A stretch of 64,000 nt of DNA from Bordetella genomosp. 13 (GCF_002119665.1 NZ_CP021111.1:1178001-1242000); one strand, 5' to 3'; positions 44,588 to 53,954 are shown, counted from the first letter of the stretch. Notes: generated by a model from the letters alone, not told the origin. A program made the numbers and translations.

Positions 44588-45967
44588 TTAAGGTCCGCCG
44601 GGCGGGGCGGAAGAGACTGTCGCGGCGGATCCGGACGAGGCGTGAAAGACCACGGTGACGCGCAGGCCGCCGCCGGGCGCGTCCGCCAACTCCACCTCGG
44701 CGCCGTGGCGCCGGGCCAGCGTCCGCACCAGCGACAGGCCCAGTCCGCTGCCCTGCGCCTGCCCCGGGTCGATGCGATAGAAGCGGTCGAACACGCGCTC
44801 CCGTTCCGCGGGCGGTATGCCGGGGCCCGTGTCGTCGATGGTCAGCGTCGCCATGCCTTGCGGCGCCGCCGCGATGCCGATGTCCACGCGGCCGCCTTCA
44901 GGCGTGTACTTGACGGCGTTGTCCAGCAGATTGCGCGCCAGCAGCACCAGCGCGTCGGACTGGCCCGCCACCCACGCCTGGTCCGGTCCTTCCAGCGCCA
45001 GTTCGATGCGGCGGGCGTTGGCGCCAGGCAGCACTTGCGCCACGGCCTCGCGCACGGCTTGCGCCAGATCGGTGGGCACCAGCTCGGGGGCAGGACTGCC
45101 GCCGTCGTAGCGGGCCATCGACAGCAGTTGCTCGATCAGCCGCGTCGCGCGGGCCACGCCGTCGGACAAGCGCGCGATGGCCTGCTCGCGCGTCGCCGCG
45201 TCGTCGCCGGCGCGGCGCAGTCCCTGCAATTGCAGCGCCAGCGCCGCCAGCGGCGTGCGCAGCTCATGCGCGGCATCGCCGACGAATTGCTGCTGCGACG
45301 CGAAGGCTTGCCGCACGCGCTCCAGCAGCAGGTTCAGCTCCTGCACCAGCGGCCGGACCTCATCGGGCAGATCCGCGTCGGACACCGGCGACAGGTCGTC
45401 GGGCTGGCGCGCGGCCAACTGCGCCCGCGTGCGCGCCACCGGCTCGAGCGACAGGCCCACCACCCACCACACTACCAGCATCAACAGCGGCGCGGCCGCC
45501 ACGATAGGGCCCACCGACCGCAGCGCCAGCGCCCGCGCCGTGGCGCTGCGCACCCGCGTGTCCTGGGCCACCTGCGTCACCTGCAGCGGCGTGGCCATGG
45601 CGTACACGCGGTACGTCGCTTCCCGGGATCGCACGTCCGAGAACCCCAATACCACCGGATCCGGCAGCAGGCGGCCCGAGGCCGAGCGGTACAGCTGTGT
45701 GCCGTCGGCCGTCCAGATCTGGATGATCAGGTCTTCCACCCGGGCCACCGGTTCGCCGGGCACCGGCATCGGCGGCGCGCCCAGGCGGCCGCTGCCCGCG
45801 CTCAGCGACAGTGCGGTGTTGCGCAACTGGGCGTCGAAGATGGCGTCGGTCTGCGCCAGGGTGCCCCGATACGCCACCACGGCCTGGACCAGCGCGGCGA
45901 CGAAGATCGAGGCCAGCAGGAACAGCAGCAGCCGCGCGCGCAGCGAATGGCCCAGCGGAATTCTCAT
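44588..45967 (-). CDS. Sensor histidine kinase, QseC-like
   Basis: 459 residues. Two membrane helices (about 11-33 and 152-173) bracket a periplasmic region with VEDLIIQIWTADGTQLYRS, then HAMP, H234 in DAAHELRTPL, N-box ARNLLDNAVKYTPEGG, and GSGLGLSLV. The periplasmic DUF/2CSK-type sequence and size match QseC/PmrB-type kinases. ATG at 45967 overlaps the response-regulator stop (ATGA). Confidence 0.93.
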   Translation of the reverse strand: MRIPLGHSLRARLLLFLLASIFVAALVQAVVAYRGTLAQTDAIFDAQLRNTALSLSAGSGRLGAPPMPVPGEPVARVEDLIIQIWTADGTQLYRSASGRLLPDPVVLGFSDVRSREATYRVYAMATPLQVTQVAQDTRVRSATARALALRSVGPIVAAAPLLMLVVWWVVGLSLEPVARTRAQLAARQPDDLSPVSDADLPDEVRPLVQELNLLLERVRQAFASQQQFVGDAAHELRTPLAALALQLQGLRRAGDDAATREQAIARLSDGVARATRLIEQLLSMARYDGGSPAPELVPTDLAQAVREAVAQVLPGANARRIELALEGPDQAWVAGQSDALVLLARNLLDNAVKYTPEGGRVDIGIAAAPQGMATLTIDDTGPGIPPAERERVFDRFYRIDPGQAQGSGLGLSLVRTLARRHGAEVELADAPGGGLRVTVVFHASSGSAATVSSAPPGGP

Positions 45968-46623
45968 TGCTTCGGCACCACGTACCCCACGCCGCGCACC
46001 GTCTGGATGAAGTCGTGCCCCAGCTTCTTGCGCAGCCCATGCACGTAGACCTCGACGGCGTTGCTGGCGATCTCGTCGCGCCAGCTGTACAGCTTCTCCT
46101 CCAACTGCGCCCGCGAATAGATCATGCCGGGGCGGGCGATCAGCGGCTGCAGCACCGCCCACTCGCGCGCGGTCAGCGAGACGGGCTTGCCGTCGACCGT
46201 GGCCTCGCGCGTCTGCGGATTCACCGTCACGCCGCGATGCTCGAACACCGGTTCGGCAAGGCCAGCGCTGCGGCGCAGGAGCGCGCGGATGCGCGCCAGT
46301 AGTTCGTCGGGATCGTAGGGTTTGACCACATAGTCGTCCGCGCCGGCGTCCAGGCCCGCGATGCGGTCGCTGACGGCATCCCGCGCGGTGGCCACCAATA
46401 CCGGCGTGCGGTCGCGGCGGGCGCGCAGATCCCGCAGCACGGACAGGCCGTCCTTCTGCGGCAGGCCCAGATCGAGCAGCACGAGGTCGTAGACGCCTGC
46501 CTGCAGCGCGGACGCCGCGGCGCGGCCGTCGCGCTCCCAGTCGACCGCGTAGCCTTCGGCACGCAGGCAATCCAGCACGCTTTCGCCAATCATGGCGTCG
46601 TCTTCGACGAGGAGCAGGCGCAT
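45964..46623 (-). CDS. OmpR-family response regulator, QseB-like
   Basis: 219 residues from the ATG at 46623. Receiver (VEDDAMIGE; D51 in LVLLDLGLPQKDG; K in VVKPYDPDEL) and winged-helix OmpR/PhoB DNA-binding domain (LTAREWAVLQPLIARPGMIYSRAQLEEKLYSWRDEIASNAVEVYVHGLRKKLG). First gene of the regulator-kinase-protease set; it probably controls envelope genes. Confidence 0.94.
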   Translation of the reverse strand: MRLLLVEDDAMIGESVLDCLRAEGYAVDWERDGRAAASALQAGVYDLVLLDLGLPQKDGLSVLRDLRARRDRTPVLVATARDAVSDRIAGLDAGADDYVVKPYDPDELLARIRALLRRSAGLAEPVFEHRGVTVNPQTREATVDGKPVSLTAREWAVLQPLIARPGMIYSRAQLEEKLYSWRDEIASNAVEVYVHGLRKKLGHDFIQTVRGVGYVVPKQ

Positions 46624-46741
46624 GGCAGGGCAGGGTAGAAGCGGGGGACGGATAGGAACAAAGGATAGGCGATTTTGGCCGGCATGGTACAAGTCGCCCA
46701 TGCCGCGCTAGCGAACCGCGCAACCACAACCGGACACCACC

Positions 46742-47005
46742 GTGAAGAAAACCGACCTCGAAAAGAACAAAGGCCTGAAGATCATGGGCCAGCTCAAATC
46801 CTCCCTGCCCCCCAGCCGCTTCGCCGGCGCGGCGGTGCCCGACCGGCGCGAGCAGCGCAAGCTGGACCAGGCCGCGGGCCTGGTGCCGTTAGCGGTGAAG
46901 CTGCCGCAGCCGCTGGTAGACGCGCTGCGCGAGAAGGCGCAGGCCGACGAGGTGGCGCTGAACGACCTGGTGGCCAGCCTGCTGGAAAAGGCGCTGAAGG
47001 GCTGA
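46742..47005 (+). CDS. Small conserved hypothetical protein
   Basis: 87 residues from a GTG at 46742. Basic N-terminus (MKKTDLEKNKGLKI), a PxRF-like segment, DRREQRKLDQAAGLVPLAVKLP, and a helical, Ala/Leu-rich end (ALREKAQADEVALNDLVASLLEKALK). The second half looks like a ribbon-helix-helix-type DNA-binding or dimerisation motif, which would suggest a regulator, but no partner toxin is adjacent. Divergent from the QseB-like gene. Confidence 0.7.
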   Translation: MKKTDLEKNKGLKIMGQLKSSLPPSRFAGAAVPDRREQRKLDQAAGLVPLAVKLPQPLVDALREKAQADEVALNDLVASLLEKALKG

Positions 47006-47093
47006 AAAAAGCACTGAACACTCAAGGCCCGCGAAGCGCGCGTACGCGCGGGCCATCCATAGCGAAGCGCGCGCACGCGGCGCGCCACCAAAT

Positions 47094-47783
47094 CTACTCC
47101 GCCAACCCGAACGCCTTCGCGAACTGTCGCTCTCCACGAGCACTGAAGCGCAACGCCCGCGAGTCCAGATCGCGCGTCAGCCAGCCCTTGTCGCCGCAGT
47201 GCCGCAGCAACGCGGCGGCCAAGCCTCCTGCCAGATGCGGCTTGCGCGAACTCCAGTCCAGGCAGGGATAGGCAAAGCGCCGCCGCTGCGGCCGTAGGGC
47301 CTCGGCCGGCAGGCCCAGCGTCTTCAGTGCATCGACCCCCGCAGTGGTCAACTCATAATCCTCGCCGTTCGCGCGCAGCCATCCCTGCGCCAGCATGGCG
47401 TCGTGCATGCGTACTGCCAGCGTGCCTGCCATGTGGTCATAGCAGGTGCGCGCGTGATGCAGATGCGGCGGCGTGGACGGCTGGAACGGCGTGCGCGGCA
47501 CGCCCGCCACCACCAGCAGCGCTTCCAGCGCCGCGGCCACCTGCGGGTTGGCCAGGCGGTAATAGCGGTGTTTGCCTTGCACCGCAATTTCGACCAATCC
47601 CTGTTCACGCAGCCGCGTGAAATGCGCGCTGGCAGTCGAGGCGCCGACGTCGGCCAGCGCCGCCAGTTCGGTGGCGGTGCGGGCGCAGCCGTCCAGCAGG
47701 CTGCACAGTATGCGGGCGCGTGCCGGGTCGCCGATCGCGGCGGCGACAGCGGACAGGCCGGTGTCGGCCGAAGCTGCGTCCAT
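47094..47783 (-). CDS. ArsR-family transcriptional regulator
   Basis: 229 residues. A winged helix at about 10-80 (IGDPARARILCSLLDGCARTATELAALADVGASTASAHFTRLREQGLVEI) and a C-terminal half of about 140 residues with GKHRYYRL and several His/Cys (PHLHHARTCYDHM). No typical CxC arsenic site is present; size matches the long YgaV/HTH-ArsR group. Divergent from an MFS gene (81-bp gap), which it may regulate. Confidence 0.88.
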   Translation of the reverse strand: MDAASADTGLSAVAAAIGDPARARILCSLLDGCARTATELAALADVGASTASAHFTRLREQGLVEIAVQGKHRYYRLANPQVAAALEALLVVAGVPRTPFQPSTPPHLHHARTCYDHMAGTLAVRMHDAMLAQGWLRANGEDYELTTAGVDALKTLGLPAEALRPQRRRFAYPCLDWSSRKPHLAGGLAAALLRHCGDKGWLTRDLDSRALRFSARGERQFAKAFGLAE

Positions 47784-47864
47784 GGTTCGCTCCTTATCGA
47801 AGTGTGCGTGATGGATCCGAGCATACTGCCGCCATCCGCAACGCTCAACAAGGAACTCTCAAGC

Positions 47865-49136
47865 ATGAAAGCGACCGCGCCATCCGGATTCTTCGGCCAT
47901 CGCGTCCTGGCCGCGACCTTCGTCCTGGCCGTGTTCGGCTGGGGCGTGGGCTTCTATGGTCCTCCTATCTTCCTGCATGCGGTGGTGGCCCGCACGCAGT
48001 GGGCCGTGCCGCTGGTGTCGGCCGCGGTCACCGTGCACTTCGTGGCTGGGGCGCTGGTGGTGGCCAACCTGCCGCGGCTGTATCGCGCGTGGGGCACGCC
48101 GCGCATCACGTTCGGGGGCGCGGTGCTGACGGCCGTCGGCACTTGCGGTTGGGCGGTGGCGCAGGCCCCGTGGCAGTTGTTCGTGGCCGCACTGGTAAGC
48201 GGTGCGGGCTGGGTGGCGCTGGGGGCGGCGGCGGTGAACGCCATGATCGCGCCATGGTTCGTGGCGCGGCGGCCGTGGGCGCTGGCGATGGCGTACAACG
48301 GCGCCAGCGTGGGCGGCGTGGTCTTCTCGCCGTTGTGGGTCTTGTTGATCGCAACGTTGGGCTTCGCCGGCGCGGTGGGCGCGGTCGGGTTGGCGATGGT
48401 GGTGTGCATGGCCTTGCTGTGCACGCGGGTGTTCGCGTACACGCCCGAGCAGCTGGGGCAGGCGCCCGACGGCAAGGCGACCGTGGTGTCCGCTGTGTCT
48501 GTCGGCACGGCCGCCGCCGTCGCCCTGCAGCCCCTGCGCAGCTGGCGCCGCGACCGGCGCTTCGTCACGCTCGCCGGCGCCATGGCCCTGGGTCTGTTCG
48601 CGCAAATCGGGCTGATCGCGCATCTGTATTCGCTGCTGGTCGACGTGCTGGGCGCGCAGGTGGCGGGCATGGCGATGGGGCTGGCCACGGCCTGCGCCAT
48701 CCTCGGCCGCAGCCTGGTCGGATGGCTGCTGCCCTCGGGGGCGGACCGGCGGCTGGCAGCCTGCGCGTCTTATGGCCTGCAGGTGCTGGGTTCGCTGGTG
48801 CTGTGGATGGGCATCGACGATGCGCCGACGGCGATCTGGCTGGGCGTGGCGTTGTTCGGATTGGGCATCGGCAACGCCACGTCGCTGCCGCCGACGATCG
48901 CGCAGGCCGAGTTCTCGCGCGAGGATGCGCAGCGCGCGGTGCCGCTGATGGTGGCGATCGCGCAGGGCGGGTATGCGTTCGCGCCGGCGGCATTCGGAGC
49001 GTTGCGAGGATTGGCGGATTCGGAGTTCGCGCCCGCATTGTTGTTCGGATGCGCCGCGGCGCTGCAGGGGGCGGCTATCGCGTGCCTTGCCACGGGCCGG
49101 CGCACGGCAGCCCGTCCTGCATCTGCCCAGGCATAG
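47865..49136 (+). CDS. MFS transporter
   Basis: 423 residues from the ATG at 47865 (AAGGAA upstream); an in-frame ATG at 47811 is possible. Twelve helices, N-terminal GWGVGFYGPPIFLHAVVARTQW and central loop with KATVVSAVSV. Resembles the drug/organic-acid MFS of the 'YhhS/OFA-like' group. Substrate not evident. Divergent from the ArsR gene. The last codons (RPASAQA) lie in the first copy of a 21-bp direct repeat. Confidence 0.85.
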   Translation: MKATAPSGFFGHRVLAATFVLAVFGWGVGFYGPPIFLHAVVARTQWAVPLVSAAVTVHFVAGALVVANLPRLYRAWGTPRITFGGAVLTAVGTCGWAVAQAPWQLFVAALVSGAGWVALGAAAVNAMIAPWFVARRPWALAMAYNGASVGGVVFSPLWVLLIATLGFAGAVGAVGLAMVVCMALLCTRVFAYTPEQLGQAPDGKATVVSAVSVGTAAAVALQPLRSWRRDRRFVTLAGAMALGLFAQIGLIAHLYSLLVDVLGAQVAGMAMGLATACAILGRSLVGWLLPSGADRRLAACASYGLQVLGSLVLWMGIDDAPTAIWLGVALFGLGIGNATSLPPTIAQAEFSREDAQRAVPLMVAIAQGGYAFAPAAFGALRGLADSEFAPALLFGCAAALQGAAIACLATGRRTAARPASAQA

Positions 49137-49177
49137 GTAGTCCATGCTGGCTGGCTCTGCATCTGCCCAGGCATAGG
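49117..49177 (+). repeat. Two 21-bp direct repeats, 40 bp apart
   Basis: CTGCATCTGCCCAGGCATAGG occurs at 49117-49137 and again, identically, at 49157-49177. The first copy forms the end of the MFS gene including its stop codon; the second lies in the intergenic region. A local tandem duplication is the simplest reading. Confidence 0.8.
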
Positions 49178-49361
49178 CCGGTGAGGCAAACAGGCTTTGG
49201 AAGTCGGCTGGCGGCCCGCGTTGACACGTCTTGCGCGCACGCGTTAGGGTCGGCCAGAATCGCGCGAACACTCGATGCCTGTCTCGGCGTCGCTCCGACG
49301 TCCGCCCCCCATCCATGGCGCTGCAGCGCCCCTGCCGCATTCCGCACCACAAGATACTCCG

Positions 49362-50273
49362 ATGAACCTGCAAGCCATTCTCGACGACATCGTCGCCACG
49401 CTGCGCCCCGAACTGGGCCGCAGCGGCAAGGTCGCCGACTACATTCCGGCCCTTGCACGCGTGCCTGCCGACCAGTTCGGCATCGCGCTGCGCACGGCCG
49501 ATGGCCAGGAGGTCGCCAGCGGCGACAGCGCCACGCCGTTCTCGATCCAAAGCGTCTCCAAGCTGTTCTCGCTGACGCTGGGCGTGCGCGCGCTGGACGA
49601 GAAACTGTGGGAGCGCATCGGCCGCGAGCCTTCGGGCAATCCCTTCAACTCGCTGGTGCAGCTGGAGCGCGAGCAGGGCGTGCCCCGCAATCCTTTCATC
49701 AATGCGGGCGCGATCGCGGTGGCTGACCGCCTGCTCAGCGTGGGCGACGGGCTGGACGACCTGCTGGCGTTCCTGCGCAGCCTGACGGGCGAGACCATCA
49801 CGGTAGACGAAGAAGTGGCGGCCTCCGAGGCGGCCACGGGTTTTCGCAACGTGGCGCTGGCCAATTTCATGAAGAGCTTCGGCAAGATCGACAACGACAT
49901 CCCCGCCGTGCTGGACGTGTATTTCCGCCAATGCGCGATCCGCATGGATTGCCGGCAGCTGGCGCGCGCCGCGGCGTTCCTGTGCCGCGATGGCGTGCAC
50001 CCGTTGCAGCGTACCGAGGTGCTAGGCGTGCGCCAGGCGCGCCGCATCAATGCGCTGATGCTGACGTGCGGCACGTATGACGCGGCGGGCGAGTTCGCGT
50101 TTCGCATCGGCCTGCCGTGCAAGAGCGGCGTGGGCGGCGCCATCGTGGCGGTGGTCCCCGACGAACTCACCGTCTGTGTGTGGTCTCCGGCTCTGGACGC
50201 CACCGGCAATTCGGTGCTGGGCATGCGAGCGCTCGAGCTGTTCGTGGCGCGCACGGGCATGTCGGTGTTTTAG
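49362..50273 (+). CDS. glsA: Glutaminase
   Basis: 303 residues, serine-dependent beta-lactamase-fold glutaminase converting glutamine to glutamate and ammonia. The catalytic S64-x-x-K67 (IQSVSKLFSLTLG), NPFINAGAI, EAATGFRNVALANFMKSFG and KSGVGGAIVAVVPDE match the family; length equals the E. coli enzymes (about 308-310). ATG at 49362 is the first with the family N-terminus (MNLQAILDDIVATLRP). No cofactor domain is present. Confidence 0.95.
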   Translation: MNLQAILDDIVATLRPELGRSGKVADYIPALARVPADQFGIALRTADGQEVASGDSATPFSIQSVSKLFSLTLGVRALDEKLWERIGREPSGNPFNSLVQLEREQGVPRNPFINAGAIAVADRLLSVGDGLDDLLAFLRSLTGETITVDEEVAASEAATGFRNVALANFMKSFGKIDNDIPAVLDVYFRQCAIRMDCRQLARAAAFLCRDGVHPLQRTEVLGVRQARRINALMLTCGTYDAAGEFAFRIGLPCKSGVGGAIVAVVPDELTVCVWSPALDATGNSVLGMRALELFVARTGMSVF

Positions 50274-50423
50274 AACCCACCGGCCCCCGAAGCGGCGGCC
50301 GCCTGCCATGACGGCTACCGTTCCACTCATGGAACACGTCTTGCCGTTCATCGCGCTATGCGTGCCGGGCCTATGGCTCTATCGTCGCGGGATGAGGCGC
50401 GCCGATTGCGCCAGGAGCCGAGC

Positions 50424-51287
50424 ATGAAACACGTACTGGGTGTGTACAGCGCGCCGGGAATCCATTGGGTGGGCGACGGGTTTCCCGTGCGCTCGATGTT
50501 TTCGTATCACGGGCTGGGCGCGCAGCTCAGTCCTTTCCTGTTGCTGGACCATGCCGGTCCGGCCGAGTTCGAGCCCACGCGTCAACGCCGCGGCGTGGGC
50601 GAGCATCCGCACCGCGGCTTCGAAACGGTGACCATCGTCTACGACGGTGAAGTCGAGCATCGCGATTCCACGGGACAGGGCGGCGTGATCGGCCCTGGAG
50701 ACGTGCAGTGGATGACCGCCGCGGCCGGCATCCTGCACGAAGAGTTCCATTCCGAGGCCTTCGCCGCGCGCGGCGGCCGCATGGAGATGGCGCAGCTGTG
50801 GGTCAACCTGCCCGCGCGAGACAAGAAGCATGCGCCGCGCTACCAGGCCTTGCTGGCCCGCGACATTCCTTCGGTGCAGTTGCCCGCCAACGCCGGCACG
50901 CTGCGCGTGATCGCCGGGCGCTATCGCGATGCGCAGGGGCCGGCGCAGACCTTCACGCCCGTGAATGTCTGGGACGTACGGCTGGCCGCGGGCGGACAGG
51001 TGGACCTGCCCTTGCCGGCGGGCCACACCGCCGCCGTGGTCGCCCTGCACGGCGTGCTGCGTGTGGCCGATGCCGAGCTGCGCGATGGTCAGGTGGCGGT
51101 GCTGGACCGCGCGGAAGAGGGTGTCGCATTGCAGGCGGCCAGCGACGCCAAGTTGCTGGTGCTGAGCGGCGAACCGATCGACGAGCCCATCGTCGGCCAC
51201 GGGCCTTTCGTGATGAACACGCAGGCCGAGATCATCGAAGCCATTCGCGACTTCAACAGCGGCCGGTTCGGCGGTATTCCCGCCTGA
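50424..51287 (+). CDS. Pirin-family bicupin
   Basis: 287 residues. Pirin N-domain with metal ligands H61, H63 (GEHPHRGFETVT), H105 and E107 (GILHEEFHS), and a second cupin ending in VLSGEPIDEPIVGHGPFVMNT. Some bacterial pirins have quercetinase activity or act as redox-linked regulators. ATG at 50424 has AGGAG upstream. Terminated by the hairpin at 51315-51340. Confidence 0.92.
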   Translation: MKHVLGVYSAPGIHWVGDGFPVRSMFSYHGLGAQLSPFLLLDHAGPAEFEPTRQRRGVGEHPHRGFETVTIVYDGEVEHRDSTGQGGVIGPGDVQWMTAAAGILHEEFHSEAFAARGGRMEMAQLWVNLPARDKKHAPRYQALLARDIPSVQLPANAGTLRVIAGRYRDAQGPAQTFTPVNVWDVRLAAGGQVDLPLPAGHTAAVVALHGVLRVADAELRDGQVAVLDRAEEGVALQAASDAKLLVLSGEPIDEPIVGHGPFVMNTQAEIIEAIRDFNSGRFGGIPA

Positions 51288-51314
51288 ACCGCCGGCGCAC
51301 GCCGCGCAGCATGC

Positions 51315-51340
51315 AAAACGCCCTCCGGAGGGAGGGCGTT
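51315..51340 (+). terminator. Terminator after the pirin gene
   Basis: AAACGCCCTCC (51315-51325) and GGAGGGCGTTT (51330-51340) form a perfect 11-bp stem with a GGAG loop. The short T-run and mirrored A-run suggest bidirectional action; the converging DUF4148 gene ends 70 bp further on. Confidence 0.85.
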
Positions 51341-51409
51341 TCAGCTTCTACATGTTACCTGCACGGATACTACTGGAAGCGATCGACAGGCCCGAGGGCC
51401 CGTCGCGCC

Positions 51410-51796
51410 TCACTCGCCGCTGGCCAGTTGCGACGGGGCCGGCGCGCCATAGACGCCTTGGAACGGCACGTCGTTGGGTTCGACGTTGGACACCAAGCCG
51501 CGTGCCTTGGCGTCCGCCAGCTCGGCCTTCACCTGGGCGCGCGTCTTGCCGATGGACTCGGCGCTGGCATATACGCCCTGGTAGGGCTGATTGTTGGGTT
51601 CGACGTTGGACGTCAGTCCTTGCGAGCGGGCCTGCGAGAGCTCGGCCTGGACCTGCGCGCGGCTGGCGGCGCTCGAGTCGTCCTGGCCATATACGCCCTG
51701 GAAGGGCGTGTTGTTCGGTTCGAAGTTGTCGGCGGCCTGGGCGCCGGCGGTCAGCAGGGTGGCGGACATCATCAGGGCAGCAGTCAGGGTTTTCAT
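51410..51796 (-). CDS. DUF4148-type secreted repeat protein
   Basis: 128 residues with a cleavable signal peptide (MKTLTAALMMSATLLTAGAQA). The mature part contains three repeats of about 40 residues built on (F/V)EPN(N/D)xPxQGVY (about residues 26, 65 and 106), separated by DUF4148-like helices (SRAQVQAELSQARSQGL; TRAQVKAELADAKARGL). These small periplasmic proteins are common in Burkholderiales and have no known function. Confidence 0.88.
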   Translation of the reverse strand: MKTLTAALMMSATLLTAGAQAADNFEPNNTPFQGVYGQDDSSAASRAQVQAELSQARSQGLTSNVEPNNQPYQGVYASAESIGKTRAQVKAELADAKARGLVSNVEPNDVPFQGVYGAPAPSQLASGE

Positions 51797-51943
51797 GGCA
51801 AGACCTCCTTGGTCATCAGTCGTGGGACCGAATCTGGCGGGTGATCCGTCAAGGTTCGTGTTTGTTTCCCGATGACTGCATTCTGCGCCGCGGAGGACCT
51901 GGGATAAACCCTAGAATCCGAAATTGATTATTCCAATATCTCC

Positions 51944-51965
51944 ACCAATTGAGTTTTCAATTGGT
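51944..51965. repeat. AT-rich inverted repeat downstream of an MFS gene
   Basis: ACCAATTGA (51944-51952) and TCAATTGGT (51957-51965) with a 4-nt loop lie between the end of the MFS gene (52005) and the start of the DUF4148 gene (51796), both on the minus strand. No T-run follows, so it may be an operator or weak terminator. Nothing else is evident in this 208-bp gap. Confidence 0.6.
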
Positions 51966-52004
51966 AACTACATGGTTTTTTGCACAGATTGCGTCGACAG
52001 GCCG

Positions 52005-53198
52005 TCATGGTGAGTTGCTCAGGGCGCCGCGCCGAGGCAACCAACGCCAGAAAACGGCCGCGGCGGCCATGCCCAGCGCGCCGACCCCGAACGAGGCGGC
52101 GCCCAGCGACATCATGGCGGTCAGCGCGGATAGCGCCACCGGACCGCCGCTGGTGCCGAGGTCGGCCATGAATCGCCAGATACCCAGGAACTGTGTGCGA
52201 GCGTGCGGCGGCGCCGAATCCGCGCCCAGCGTCATCACGATGCCCGACCCGATGCCGTTGCCGAAGCCCAGCACCAGCGACACCGCGACGAAGCTGATCA
52301 CGCCGCCGGTGAAGGGTATCGCCATGAGGCTGAGTCCCATCAACAACGAACATGGCACCGCGACCCACATGCGGCCGCGCAGGTCCATGACCTTGCCCGC
52401 CGGGTAGAACACGGACATGTCCACCGCGGCCACCAGGCCGTAGATGATGGAAGTGGTGGTGGGATCCAGGCCCAGGTGGTCCGCCCAAAGCGGGATGACG
52501 ACCTGGCGGGAGGCGCGCAGCGCGCTGACCAGCATGACGCCGGTACCCAGCGTCATGAAGACCGGACCATGGCTGCGCGCCACGGCGCCGATGCCGTGCC
52601 GCGGCGCCGATGTGCCGGCTGCTTCCTTCGGCTGCAGGTCGGGGGCCAGCATGGCGATCAGGCCGGCTCCCAGCATGCCTGCGATGGCGACCCAATAAGC
52701 CCCATCCAGCCCCATGAAATGTATGAGCGCCGCGCCCGCGAAAGGACCCGCGAAGGTGCCGATACGGGTGGTGCCGCCCAGCGTGGACAGGGCGCGTGCG
52801 CGCATGCGCAGCGGCACCACCTCCATCATGTAGCTTTGCCGCGCCAGCTGGAAGACGGACTGCGCGACGCCCTGCATCAGCATGGCCACGGCCAGTACCC
52901 AGACATGCGACGCTGCCAGCGCCATCGCCAGGCCCAGCACACTGAACAATGCCGCGCCCACCATCGCGCGCCGCTCGCCATACCGTCCGGTCAACAGCGC
53001 CGAGGGAATGTTGCTGACCAGCGAGCCGACGCCGATCAGCGCCGGTATCAGGCCGGCCACGGCCACCGACGCGCCCAGGTCGCGTGCAGTCAGCGCGATG
53101 ACGGGCACGATGGCGCCGTTGCTGAGTCCGTAGAGCAGGGAGGGACCGAAGGCCGGAACGGCGATCTTTTTCAGGTCGAAGGAGTCTTGTTGCGACAT
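52005..53198 (-). CDS. MFS transporter
   Basis: 397 residues from the ATG at 53198 (MSQQDSFDLKKIAVPAFGPS; the AAGGAGT box lies inside the coding start, so a GTG/other upstream start to 53228 is not excluded). Twelve helices; LTGRYGERRAMVG is the conserved loop between helices 2 and 3, and the C-terminal half repeats it (VMDLRGRMWVAVP). General MFS efflux/uptake protein with unknown substrate. Separated from neighbours by gaps over 150 bp. Confidence 0.85.
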   Translation of the reverse strand: MSQQDSFDLKKIAVPAFGPSLLYGLSNGAIVPVIALTARDLGASVAVAGLIPALIGVGSLVSNIPSALLTGRYGERRAMVGAALFSVLGLAMALAASHVWVLAVAMLMQGVAQSVFQLARQSYMMEVVPLRMRARALSTLGGTTRIGTFAGPFAGAALIHFMGLDGAYWVAIAGMLGAGLIAMLAPDLQPKEAAGTSAPRHGIGAVARSHGPVFMTLGTGVMLVSALRASRQVVIPLWADHLGLDPTTTSIIYGLVAAVDMSVFYPAGKVMDLRGRMWVAVPCSLLMGLSLMAIPFTGGVISFVAVSLVLGFGNGIGSGIVMTLGADSAPPHARTQFLGIWRFMADLGTSGGPVALSALTAMMSLGAASFGVGALGMAAAAVFWRWLPRRGALSNSP

Positions 53199-53350
53199 TC
53201 CACTATGAAGCAGGAAACGCCGGCACAAGAGGAAATGCGCGGCGCGCGGGGGCGGGGAACATAGTCGGCCCCGGGCGCCGGAGTCGTGGAAACGGATTGT
53301 ACCGGCGCGGGGGCTTTTGCGCCGGTCCTAGGCTCGATGGCCAGGCCCGC

Positions 53351-53905
53351 TTACTGGGGATGGGGTGGCTGCACCGGGTCGAAGTCGACCCACTTGCCGT
53401 CACGCCAGCGGCCGTTGGCGCGTTCCACGTCCTTGCCGCCCGACTCGCGCAGCACCTGCGCCGCCTGCTCTTCCTGCTCGGGCGAGACGTGCACCGCGGT
53501 CAGCACGCCGGCGTGCCGCACGCGTATGTCCTCACGGTTGGGATTCCGCTCGCTGCGCCGGCCCGCCATGCGCATCGCGCCCATCAACGAGCCCACATAG
53601 GCGCCCAGTGCGGCTGCCACCACGAGCCCGAAGCCGGTGCTGCCCAGCGCGAACAGGATGCCCGCGCCGATGGCGGCGCCCAGCATGGCCATCAGCCCCG
53701 CGCCCAGAAAGGCGCCCGTGCTGGCGCCCCGTGCGTCAGGGTCCGCCGTACGGTCGCCGCCCGCGGGATGCTGATCATGCCAGCCGGGAGGGTTGACGAA
53801 GAAGATGTTGACCGAGTCCTCGGAAAACTGCCGCGCGAACAATTTACGCGCCGCGTTTTCCGCTTCCGGGAAAGTGTCGAAACGTGCTGCGACGATCAAA
53901 GACAT
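53351..53905 (-). CDS. Membrane protein with glycine-zipper, unknown function
   Basis: 184 residues from the ATG at 53905 (MSLIVAARFDTFPEAENAARKLF). The start resembles the 'heat induced stress protein YflT/DUF1269' N-terminal alpha-beta motif, followed by a glycine-rich hydrophobic double helix (AFLGAGLMAMLGAAIGAGILFALG... GAYVGSLMGAMRM) and a charged C-terminus. No enzyme motif. Same strand as the DUF883-like gene 49 bp upstream; probably one envelope-stress operon. Confidence 0.72.
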   Translation of the reverse strand: MSLIVAARFDTFPEAENAARKLFARQFSEDSVNIFFVNPPGWHDQHPAGGDRTADPDARGASTGAFLGAGLMAMLGAAIGAGILFALGSTGFGLVVAAALGAYVGSLMGAMRMAGRRSERNPNREDIRVRHAGVLTAVHVSPEQEEQAAQVLRESGGKDVERANGRWRDGKWVDFDPVQPPHPQ

Positions 53906-53954
53906 GGCGATCTCCTTCCAGTGGCTCCGCGGCTCGGCGGCCGTTGGGCGGGTT

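Noticed and set aside
50330..50428. 32-residue frame MEHVLPFIALCVPG... just before the pirin gene
   Set aside because: A short hydrophobic peptide with no good RBS; it overlaps the pirin start and could be chance, so it is not annotated.
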